From Ornithodoros turicata (taxonomy: Eukaryota > Arthropoda > Arachnida > Ixodida > Argasidae), in contig NC_088209.1 in assembly GCF_037126465.1 (NCBI RefSeq), positions 21,767,146 to 21,831,145 on the forward strand: a stretch of 64,000 nucleotides of DNA, given 5' to 3'. The notes beneath the pieces are model-generated. The model was given only the letters and a program-made list of their open reading frames with translations, did no database searches and had not been told where the DNA came from. A program made the position numbers and the translations under genes. Positions 12,801 to 25,431 of this stretch are shown here, in pieces; position 1 is the first letter of the stretch, and the number at the start of each line of letters is the position of its first letter.

Positions 12801-15800
12801 TGCCACAACAAAAATGGTCGCCGCCGGATCGCCGAGACCGCGAAGTTGTCACAGGCTGTTAACGACAGTAATGACACGTTTTTTTGGCACCATCTCACAC
12901 TGTACTTAAACAAAATAAACACGCTCTTGAAAATACTTGTTTAAAAATATTCTGGTGTCGGAACCCCTCGCTTTTTCTCAATTTTTTTGCCTGTGCCACA
13001 AAGCCTGCCGCCGGGGCTACACACTTTGTCCGCCGAAGAGAAGCGAAGTGAGTTTGGCGAACTCACTAAATCGTTAGTGCACTTCCTGCACAGTGTCACT
13101 AAAAGATGTCGTGTGACAGCACACGAATGACACTGAGTGCAAGCGTCACTCGCTGAAAGTGTCACTGAATTAGTCCGTCTGACAGGGGTATAAGATCTCC
13201 TTTGCCAACCCTTTTAATGCGGAACCTTTCCGTAACGAGACAACTTTCTTTATGGATGAACGAATCGTGAGTAATGATTATTCCCGGCTTGGCGTCGCGC
13301 AACAACCATGATCATGAGCGACATCTCACTAGACTGTCTCGAAATTAATGTTTTCCTCTCCTTTACCTCGACGCACAGCATACCGTACTTTAAGGGACTA
13401 GAGTCACTAAATAGTGGTACAGGGTATCGCATTCCTTTTCCGCGCCAGAGCCACCATTCGGTGTCCGCGATTGGGCCGATCGTGTCACGTGGTTTCTCCT
13501 TCCAAGAACTCGCCGTTCATGTTGAGTCCCCTCCACCCAAGACTGGTTTCTTCAGTTGCGAGTAGGGTTGCCACCAGGCCGGTATTATACCAGCACGGCC
13601 GGTTATTTGCTCGCTGTGCCGGTTGCCGGTAGGAAGGTGATACCGGCAGCCTTTTGCCGGTATTTGTGGCTCAAGACCTCTTATAGGGCTTCTGCGGGCT
13701 TTCAGTTCAACATTCCACTATAGGTTGAATAAACCTGGAGCACAGACCCAACTCCGCAGTCACCAGTCGTTTTCTTAGCTATTCATTATTATTATTCATC
13801 GTTATTCATAGTTATTCATTAATTATTCATCGTTATTCTTGTGTTCGGAGGGGATAAGATCAATGGCTGAGCAAAGCTGTTGGTGGTTGTGTCGAGCCAG
13901 CTAGAACTAAGGCCGTATACAACCATCATGAGATCTCCGCCTGCAAGGGTTTGTCTTCGTCGATGCGTTTTTCAAAGTAAGTGGCAGACCAGTCCGGTTG
14001 CTCCAATACGATCCACTGTAGCGTTCATGCATGTTTGTAGCAATTTCTAACATCAATGATCCTGCGACATACAGGATTATCTTGAGCGAGCACGCTCAAT
14101 CTTTCTCTCTCTGTGCTCATCCACCCCTCGCCCACTTTCCCTTTCCCGCAAGCCTTTCCGCCTTTCCCTCTATTCCACCTTCTCTCCCTCGGCCGGTATT
14201 TTTCACTACGAAAGGTGGCAACCCTAGTTGCGAGCTGGCTCGACAGCGCGCTGTTCTCCGGCGGAGAATGGGGAGATTGGCATCCCGTTGCTAGGCGACG
14301 CAGCCGCGCCGGACCCAAGATGGCGGTCTCGCTCGCCGGCGTGGCTCAGTGTCGCTGCTCTGCTCACTATTTAGTGACTCTAAAAGGGACTAGAGCATCC
14401 GGGAACGTACCTATAAGACCGGTGCGGTAATGTTCGTCACCGCTTCACAATCAACTTGGCCGAGTTTCTTTTCCGAAAACAGCTTACTTATGAAATAAAC
14501 GAGTTTTAAATGAAGTAAGAACACCTATCTGCATGTATTTAGTTACGGGTGTTATAGGTGTAATATTGGTCTTCTACGCTTCGTAATTCTATTTATAATG
14601 TATTGTTCAATACCTCTCCTTCATAACGTGTGCAGCGTTAATACAAAAACGCACTTTTTTTTTATACGGGCGAGTAGACTCACTGCCATCCAGACACCTC
14701 TATTCGTTGTTATGTCATCTGAAGAATTGTAGCACCCAACCAGACGCCAACGCGGAGGTACACACAGGTACGGAGGTAAAGTTTTGCTTTACACTCTGAA
14801 ATATGAACTTCACCACATGGCACGCTCCTAGCTAACCATCATCCTGAATGAAAACGTTCTCGTCCCTGATTTGTTGAAAATGGGAGGCGGAGCCTATTTT
14901 GGAGTCATAATGCAGTACATAATGCCACATAATAGGCTCCACCTCCAACAATTCAGGAGCGAGAACGTTGTCATTGGTGCGATGGTTGGCTAGCAGCGTG
15001 CGATGTGGCGAAGATACGGACCTATCAGATTCATCTATACAAAAGGTGTCACGGCCAACAAGTTAAAATCGCCGTTTGGAGCCGACACAGTCAGCGGGCC
15101 AGCTTGGTAGAGTTCATAGCTCCTTTAAAGATTCGCACTCCGTCTGCGGCTAAGCACGAGTGACGTACGCCGGGCACACCAATGGGAGGGCGCGGCGCAG
15201 GTCATTGTCTCCGAAGTCGTCTGCATCGCGTTCGCACCGTAATATACTAAGTGAAAAGAGCTCGGTAGATACGCCGCCTTTCACTTACCAGTGTGACTGT
15301 TGACTGACGTGACCATGTTCCGCGGAACGCGGTGTTACGCTTTTGGCTGTACAGACACGTACGACGCTAAACAGAAACGGCATTCCACGAGCCGATCTCA
15401 GACTCAGACGCAAGTCATCACTCCCGCCCGGCCAAACACCACCTAGATGGAGAAGGCCTGCTTACTCAACGCCGCGACGTAACAATAACAGCGAATACGG
15501 ATCAGGTTTTCAACGGCCGATAGCCAATCGCGAACGTGAATACAGCGGTCGTAGCCACGGAGGCGAGCCACCGTCAGCCGCATGGGCAGCCACTGTCGTC
15601 TGCGAGTAATGAACGTCCTCGCGTACTAAATGGGAAAACAACCTAAAGCGCGAAACGGTCCCATATTTTTCTCAAGATTAATTTTCTGGAAAGCCTGTTG
15701 CACTTTTCGTCTACAGGTTCAAACTTGCGAAGTTAGCTGCAATCATTTGCGAGTTCTTGAACTGGCAGAATCGCGAATCGCTGTAGCAGACGAATTCTGA

Positions 15801-18800
15801 CTATGTGTCCACGTAGCGAAGGAGGGAGAGGGGGCGTTAAGTAGGCCTTCTGCATCTAGGTGGCGTTGGCCCGGCGCTCGGACGCCGATGTCTCTCTGCC
15901 GCTCCCCGATTGGCCTTGTCCGAGTGACGTTTACAGGGAGGGAGTGCCCTCCCGAAATGCCCTCAACATCCGTCGTCTGCTGTGGCCATGCGTTACATCA
16001 AATTGCGCAGAAATAACTCCACAAATTCGCGTCGGATTTTCGGCGTCATTATCGGTGATGAACGACGAGTGAAATGAAACTGTAGTTTCGGCATCGACCG
16101 ACGCATGCGATAGTCCCTTTACTGTGTTTTCACACGAGTGAGATTCACACGGAAGATTCTAGTGGAAGAAAAAGCGAAAACACTGCTCACAGAGACGAAG
16201 TTCCGTCCCGTGTTATGTTGAGCATTCACACGGTGCGGAATATCGGGGGAGGCGTACTGCGCACCTGACAGACGACACTTAGCAGACGACACCGTCAGGG
16301 TCTTTCCTGTCGTTTCTCCCGGTTTACTCCCAACACGACATTTATAACGGCCGTTTTCAGATTGAGCTACATAGAAGTATCGCGCAGCACTATTCTGTCA
16401 GTGCATAGGGTATCAACAGTGACATCAGCATCACGAAAGTTTCTTGTAAAATTTGTATGACTGGGAATATAAAAGGTGACCCGTGTTTTTGTCTTCTCCC
16501 GGGGTTCGTGCTTAGCGTAGCACTCCGGAGCTTCAGTAACAAAGTATGGTTTGCTTTATCGGCGTAATGCCCAAACGTTCCTCTGGAATGGCAGAAGAAG
16601 AAGAAGAGGAAAGATTGCACGCGTCATTGCCATCATTTCTAAGAACGTTTCCGTATTGGGCTCTTTTCTCACTGGAGCTCGCACGTTATCCACGTTATCA
16701 ACCATGTCTAGCAGTGGAAGAGCCAACGATTCCATCGGTGAGGAATCGATCGAATCGTATCTCAGCTCTTACGCGAGATTATCGGATACACATCACCGCA
16801 GACGCGAAGACGATGCGACCAAGCAAGAAGGCAACGAACCATCAACCATCCGACGCCTATGGGACGCGGAGGATCATCCCATCGTGCCTTTTCGAGAGAC
16901 TGCTCCGGCTCCATACGGGTCTCTAAGCCTAGTACCAGCAGACATCACACACGTCCCGCCAGAACCGGTCAAAGCAGGAGGTACTCCTGTTCCATCCCCC
17001 TCCACCTCTCGCCTGGAAGACCCGATGTTCTCCCAAGGCCGTGACAACGATCCATCTTGTGTCTATGGCCAGGGTCGTTTCCAGACAATCCTCCTCCTCT
17101 GCTGTCAACTGGCGGGATTCGTTTACATGAGTCATTATACCAGCATTCTCCTTTTAGCTCCTGATGTGGACCATTGGTGTGCGCCTCCACCTTCCCACGC
17201 CAATATGTCCGACCACGACTGGAAAATCATTGGAGTCCCCGTCGACAGCAACGCTAGATACCGACGGTGCGTTCGGTACGAACCTCCGCTAGACGTCCAG
17301 GCACCGAACCGATCGGAGCACAGATGTAGCTCCTGGAAGTTTGACTTGAAGACCTACGGTCACACTATAGTGAGCGAGTGGGACCTTGTCTGCGACCGTG
17401 CCTGGTTGATTTCCATGCTCTCCACACTTTATATGGTCGGTTCTGCAACCGCTATTCCTATTGCATCGCACATGTCGAAGATGGTTGGGAGGAAGCCCAT
17501 TATTTACATGTTCATCGTTGTCCTTCTACTGTGCGGCTTCGCCCAGTGTTTCGCGAAGTTCTTCTTGCTCTTCGCCGCTCTTCACTTCATGGTGGGAATG
17601 GCCGCCAGTGGCGTTCAAGTGACCTCCATCATCCTTCTCTTCGAGGTATGTACCACGCCATACAAGGCGTACTACAATTCTGTGGCAACAATGGGCATGG
17701 GATGCGCTTTCACTTGCGTCGAGTTCTTCCGTCTGTACGGTCCAAGTCGGTTCATAACGCAAGTCACCATAATGATACCGACAACTTTTCTGATATCCAA
17801 CTTTTACCTGGTACTGGAATCTCCCGTGTGGCTCATGTCCAAGTGGCGTATACACCAAGCCGAGCAAATTGTCCTGTGGATTTCCGAGTTCAACGGCGTT
17901 TACGACTACGAAGCGAAGAAGCGCTGGTCCGACATCAAGAAGGGACTCGCACATAACGAAGAGAAGATAACGTGCATCGCCAGAACGGGCCTCTTAGACT
18001 TGATACTGTCCCGTCGACTGAGATTATCGATGGTCACTCTCTTTTTCTGCTGGGTCTCAACAGTCTTCGCCGTATACGGCTTCGTGCTTTGCCTCGGGCT
18101 TCATCACCCGACTGCTCGTATTATATTTGTCCTACTTCAGTTTCCAGTAGCCTGTGCTGTGTACAAGCTTCTTCCTGTACGGGGCCGGAACGCGACGCTT
18201 AGCTTCTCATTAGCGCTGTCTTCGGCCGCCTCCTGCTTTTTGATGATGTTCCAGAGCGACCCGTTATTTGCCATCTTGTACAACATCAGCATGTGCGCTG
18301 CATTAGCAGCTTTACTCACGTTGTTGATGTGCAGCGTGGAAGCCGTCCCGGTTATGGTCAGTGGCTTGGGAGCTCGTGCAGGGTTTGCTTTTGGAAGGCT
18401 CGGAGCAACGGCGGCGCCTTTCCTACGAGAACTGGCGACTTACACGGATAACACAGCGCCGTACGCCGTGATCAGCGTGCTCCTGGCTGCGTGCAGTGTG
18501 TTGGCCGTGCATTTGCCACAGACGAAAGCGGTGAAGTCTTCGGAAAGCGGCCAAGAGATGGCTGAAGGGGCTACGAGGAAAATGTTGCTTGACTTGCCCC
18601 CGTGTGAGACCACATTCAAGCACACTCCGGACGGTTCGTAATGTAATTTGCAAGAGGAAATGTCACGTGATAACAAGACGTTGATGTGTCGGGATAGACA
18701 TTGCCTACGAGAGGGAAATGAGAAAATCTCCTATGCAGAAATAAACACAATTGACAATGCCGTGCCTAGATAAGGTCGGCGACTACCTTATTTCTGCCGT

Positions 18801-21800
18801 GCGACACACTCTCTCTAGGAAGGAGTAGGACACGACCATTATGTTATACGCAGACACTCTTAAAAATGAGGCGTACACCTTTTTTGTGACACTTATGCTG
18901 TTCATAATTGTCAAAAAAAAAAAAAGGCGTACGCCTCCCGTTTTCAACAAATCTGGGCAGATAACGATATCATTCCAAATGATGGTTGGCTAGGAGCGTG
19001 CTATGCGGTGAAGTTCATTTGTAAGAGTCCAACAACGGCATGCCGGTTTTTCGTCACCACCACCACCTAATTTCTAAGAGTGCAGAGTTAATAGGTAGTT
19101 TGGCGTTTCCGGTTGAAAAGAGACGTTCCAGAGCACAGTTCAGGGTGAGCATCTGGTTTGCAAAGAACTTCCACAACCTCTATTTAGAAGCGGAAGTTTA
19201 TAATCCATGAACAGTGGGCAAGACACTCTAGCCGAATATACTTGTTATGTACGACGAAGAGGAGGTTACATAACCTTTTAAAACGCGCGCGATCTGGAGA
19301 CCATACAGGGTTCCTTAGAGTAACTGCAAATTTAAACTGATGATAAACGCTTAGGCTTTATGCCGTGAGAAAGCAAACGGGACATATGGATAAGGGTACG
19401 TATTTTGCTTACTAAGGTAATTTCCTCTGGCGGTGTCTATCATCTTGGTGAGAGGCCATGTCTTGTGTGTCGCTCTCCGGTGGTAGTTTTCCTTTTCTCG
19501 TTGTTCCTGCCTCCAATATAGGATCTACTTTTGCCAACTTTAGAGCTTCTGTTTAGCTTTAGGTCCTTTTAAGCCCTCTCTCTCTCTCTTTCTCTTTATG
19601 AGACATAGGCTGCCCACACGCGGCACTTGCGTCTCCTTCGTGTGGCACAGACCAGACAGCGGGCGAATTCCACAAAAACAAGTTTTTGGTGGCAAACTAA
19701 TGAAACGGCGCGGGGAAACAGCTGTGTGTTTTTAGTCTCAAGGCGAAAGCAACGCAGCGAAACAGCTGACAGAATCCATTGTGATGGATTAAATTGTATA
19801 AATTGTGGGTCTTCTTTATATCGTGTACGGGATATATATATCTGATTTTGAGAAAATTTGAGTAACGAGACACATGCACATACGAAATCTGAGTATGCAG
19901 AATACACTATACACTCTTACAACGGTTCATTGTAATAGGGGTAAAAAAATTTATATGCATTTTTACCTCTAAAAGTAAAGGGTATAGGATAACCTCTAGC
20001 TAGCGTAACCGAGGATTGACACGGCATTGCACAACGTCGCGTAATACCGAGATCTGCTTGGCTGTCAAGGTCGAAAGTATGCCGAAAATAAACTGAAATT
20101 AATTCTCAAATCTACTCTTTCTCTGCACTGTACGCCGTAATGTTACGCGCACATATTTATGAAATAGGGTGTGACAACTTCCTGTCGCGGCATAAATCTG
20201 AGAGTACTCCGCTGACACAGTACACATAAAACCGTCATAAGCGTTCCCCAGATCATTACTCGTGACGTTGCACACCTCTGTAAGGCCGACAACGGCGAAT
20301 TCTTTCAACACCACGACTACGACCGTCTGTAAGAGTGATGTAATTCAAATATACCATTTTCAAGGTCGGGCACACCCTGGAATTTTTTTTCCATAGGCCC
20401 TTGAAAAACCTTGACTTGGGTGTTTTCTTATTCTCGCGGAGCTACAGCGCAAATTGTGCTCATCCGGAGGCGGAACTATAGTTTCGAAACAACAGGACAT
20501 GGCACTCATTGCAATAGAAATCAGTCGCAGATACCAGAAGTCCAAGAAATGAACGATGTCCTTTGTTGTATTCGTTATTCGTCCTTCCTTATCCTATGGC
20601 CTTGAACGTTAAGGGGTCTTGAGTCACGTTTGTGAGCGGATCACTGTTGCACAGTCACCATATATTCGATCGTGTGACACCCGTAGGCTGTAACGGTTAC
20701 AGTATTTATAAGTTACAGTGTAACTTATAAATATTTGAACTCCTGGCCATAAACTGTTTTAGTAACTGGCAGAATGACTGGTAAAATAATGTTGGACATG
20801 AACTTTTAAAACGACGGCAAGACTTAGAAGGGCCTTGAAAGACCCTCCATTTTTTGTGCAAAAATACAAATGGGAACCATAACTTGACACAAGCACCTCA
20901 GCGGCCTCTCGCATCTCATGGCAATCAGAGGTGTCTTCCACAGGATTAAAGCAAGCCACGAAGCGGACGTTTTCGCTATCTCCGCACTATACATTACTAC
21001 AGCGCAGCAACGTTACGTGGGCTTGCTAATACAGCCGGTAACGTATTATGTTGCTCGCTGGCTTCACCTGCGTACAATAAAGTAATGCAGTAAAAGCACG
21101 CTTTACAGGAGACCTCCTAGAAGACCAACCTGTACCTTCGTCACCAAATTTGGCATGCAAATCTTCTTCCTGTATATATGAACAGGGAATGGCATCACTT
21201 ATTGAGAGACGGCCGATCTCGCACAAGTTCATCGATTCCGAAATTGAGATTGAAATTGAATCAGTGCCATCGAAGAGCAACCGTAGACGTTTCCTTCAGA
21301 ACATAATTTCAATTGATGTTCTGAGGCTGGAACACATAGAAGGGTCAAACACATACAAAGCCTCAAGCGCCTAAGAAATTAATGAGGAAGAAGGAAGTCA
21401 CTGGAAAGGTTAGCCAGCTGTAGGACTCGAACCCACATCTTCTGGATTACCGGTCTATAGGGCTCTTACCTAGTGAGAGAGTGTTTGGTTTTTTCCTTCA
21501 GATGACGCACCCTTGGAAGTCGCTGGGGAGGTGTGTTAGTTTAGATCAATTTGTAAGAACCCTAGATCGGAAATCCAGAATATGTGGGTTTGAGTCCTAC
21601 AGCTGGCTAACCTCTTCCGTGACTTCCTTCTTCACCGTTTCCTTCCGCGCCGTCGTTTCCGAGGAACTTGAAGTAATGTATCGCAACAGCAGACGACCTT
21701 TTCACCTTTTTGGACGCCATAGCACTTCGATCCTTATCTTGAAGGGGCTCATTATTTCATTCTTCTCATCAATACCAGCAATAGGGTGCAGTGTATCTCT

Positions 21801-24800
21801 CCTGGCGATGACACTCCCCATTAATCATGTCAAAATAAAGTTGTTGTTGTTGTTGTTGTTAGCAGAGGACGAGTGAGCACTTCAGCCACGGAAAGGTGAA
21901 TGAGGTGAAAAAGTGGATTGCGCGTGCCACCTTGAACGTGATGTGTGCACCGGATTTCCTTCTCCGAGTTCCCCCCCCCCCCCCGCGATAAGCGAGGCAG
22001 ATATTTGTACGCTTTGTTTAGGTCGAGTCGTGGTTCGTCCCTTGAATTTGAATTCGGGAAAGTAACAGGATTAACCACTCTGCTTCACGGGAATGTTGTT
22101 CTAGGAAACACAGTTCGTAGTAATCTGTGCCGCGCATTTTAAATCCCATCTGTCAGTAGCCATGGCTTGTTCGTGACAGGAGCGGATCCATGATTTTTCT
22201 ACGTAGTTTTCTTTCCGGTGTTCTGCGAGGCGGTCCCTCTACTCATAGCTTACCAATCAAATGTAAAAGGCACAGAGATATACGTCCGAAGTCAAACGCT
22301 ACCGTACGAGGAATCGCAAAAAAGAAAAAGAAAGGAAAAGAAGAAGAAAATCAACATGACTGAAGCAGCTTCCGCATGGTACGCCCTAGCGGTAATCACT
22401 AAGCTAGAGAGGCGTGCTTATCCTGTATGTTTACAGATGGCTCTGTCACCAATGATGGATCCATTCAGCAAGGAAATCAGCAAACACACACACAGTCATT
22501 AAGCATCATTTACTTGAGTGCGAGTTTATGATATATATATATATATATATATACCAGATCTCGCACACGTCGGAAAACAACCTCCTAGAGAATGAGTAAT
22601 GTTCACACACACGCAAACAGAGAGATAACTATACATCACCTCGCCAGTGCTGCGATGAAAGTGCTACTTGAAACTAGCGAAAGGAAACCGGAAAGGTATT
22701 TTATAGACACGAAATTCATCGTGGCGCAGAGGCCGGACATCTCTACTCAGTAATCAGTATTTCCTTTGCGGCTTTCATCGTGTACAAGGGGCGTTTTTTT
22801 TTTGTAAATAAACGCGCTTTCAAAGGGTTTGTAGTGTATTTGGGCTATAAAGTTTATTCCGCAGACTCAGCTGAAAGGAGTAATGACAGTGCGGAAAACG
22901 GTGTTTACAAGGCACTCGTCTGGAACAGCGCTTTAAATGGAATGCACCCCTTGAAATGATGTTTTCTATGTCGAATATAGAAAAGTAAGGTCCTCGAAGA
23001 TCAAACAACACTCCGAAACAGTAGATACTGAAGCTTTCTACAGTTACTTACTGTGCAAACTTTCGCGTGCTGGACCACGCTTCTTCAGGTACAAAAAGGA
23101 AACAACAACAACAACTTTATTTTATGATATGAGGGATGGAACAGAAGTGCATGTATGTATCGAATTGTCTTAGCAATCATGAGTACGCTTGGACGCATGT
23201 TCTTGAGAAACTTGCGTGTACCGAAAGACTGCGTGGGCTGATGGCAAAAGAAGCTCTTGGACATCCTCATCCGTGTATTCTTTATTTTATTTATTTATTT
23301 ATTTTTGCATGAAAATCCAATCAAGAAATTTTGTTCGCATAATGGATTACGAGACCCATAGCTGTGTTATTAGATTTATAGGTTTACGTGACACCATGTG
23401 ACTGTGCCGCAACAAGCGCGTGATCGCCAGACGGTGTTTGTGGCATATTGTGTTGCCACCGCAGTAACGATGAAAAAATAAATAAACGATTTTTAAAACA
23501 AAGTAAAGAATATCAATAAAAATACAATAGCATCTCAAATAGAGTTCCGTCAAAAATTCGCCATCAGCGATGGCCCTATATAAACAGTGGTGTGCCCGCA
23601 AGGTTATCCGCGCGACTATACTGGCTTGCGGCTGGGAAAAAAATCTTACTAAATATAAACAGAAACACAAAAACAAAGACAAACGGACAGACAGGTAGAC
23701 ACCACAACTGCTAACTCTCTCAAATAGCTGAAATTTATTCTGAAACAGTACAAACTTATAAGTACATGACGAACGAACGAACGAGGGGAGAACAAATTAT
23801 GAATAACCTATTAGTACATGCACACGCCATGCCCATGTTGTAAAGTTTTTTTGTTTGCCATCGTACCTCTACTACCAACACCCAGGATCGCTCGCGCCTC
23901 ATGATGATAGCCCTGCCGATGGGTCTGATTTGGTATTCTCGCTTGTTGTCGCTACCAGTTTAGATATACCTTGGATCAGCGTTTACTTCAATCAGCTCAA
24001 TCGCTACAAAACACGTGGTCCTTCGACGCGAACACCCTTTCCCTTCTTTTCCGCGCGCGCGCAGTTCTGGTGTCGACTCATTTTCTTGTTTATATCTTTG
24101 CTATTTATATCTCAAATTTCATGCTCGTTTCAGGGTTTCTGAGAAGGAAGGTGGATTCAAATAATGGTCGCCTCTAATTCTGTTGTCTCGCATTTTCGCA
24201 AAAAAAAAAATCATATTAATAAGTTCACTAATAAATTTTAGGTAATTAGACGTACGGTGGTTATACATGCTCTTTCCCGCAGAATGTTCCGCCGGGCAGT
24301 GTAACCTGCCCGTAAAAATAGCACAAGTACTACCCTCACAGCTCTTATCAAAAAATGAAATATAAATAAATAAATAAAAGAGCCCCGTATATTAGGCATG
24401 TAGTTGTGAGCACGGTGGTTGTAAGCGTCAGCTGTGTTTACGGCGTCAAGAAACGGATGCATAGGCTTCCTATAATAGTCTCATGCTGTACCCCCAAAAG
24501 CCACCGTCCTTTACTTTCTTGGAAAGGTTTTTCACGACGCATTATTTCAAGTGTGCAACTTATTTCAAATACTGGGTCCCCCGTGCCAACTTGTTTTTGT
24601 ATTTCAATGGGAAAGAAAGGGAAGGAAAGGAAATGTTGAACGTCATGGCAAACACTCGATAGCATTATAAACCATGTTCGCTGACCAAAAACACGCGACA
24701 CGCTGAAGCTCGTTGGAATATTGCATGTTTTTTTTTCCCAGTGTGCAAACAATTACGCTACGCCGACATCGCGATTTGTTTTGGTGAGGGTTAAAGAGAC

Positions 24801-25400
24801 GGTCCCGCACAGATCGGGCTATTCCGAAACTTACCCGAAACTATATTCATGGGTACTATAGACATACAACGAGAAAGTTTTATTCGGAATAACGAAAGGG
24901 TTTCCGAGAAATTTGTTGAAATATACCGCTAGAGCAGACGACAGAAGTTCTACCTCACTCTCATGGAACGACACGCATGACGTTTGCGGGCAGGTACGTT
25001 GCCCATTGGCTAAGCGGAGAGCGACACACTTGGTTTAGGTTGCTTTCGTTGCAATGGCAATTGCAGAACTGTTGCTCACGCGCTAACGCTGTCAAATGTG
25101 ATGGCGTCAACAGCGTCGACGACTCTGTGCCAATGAGCGGTTGCGTGGGTCATGTCGTCGACTTCGATCGACTGCGTGTGAACGCCGAGTGTGTCGACGC
25201 CAGTTGCGGGTCCTTGGCCATAGAGAATTCAGCTTGTCTAAGGTACCTGTGGAGCTCCCCTGCGCATTAGCGCCGGGCTTTTCGTTCCCTTTTTGCTTTC
25301 ATGCAAGCCACTGGTCTCCTCGAAGAGCTCTAAACAGTACTCCGACCTGTCTTCGCCTTCGCGCTCACCATTAATTCACCCTCCGATAAACTGGTGTAGC

Positions 25401-25431
<31 letters not shown>

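Noticed and set aside
16546..16926. Alternative frame over the SLC22-like start
   Set aside because: Shadow of the transporter gene; the paralogue shows an analogous shadow and only the transporter frame is conserved.
22530..22553. TA array as a regulatory or CRISPR-like repeat
   Set aside because: A plain dinucleotide microsatellite without spacers; no CRISPR array exists in the window.
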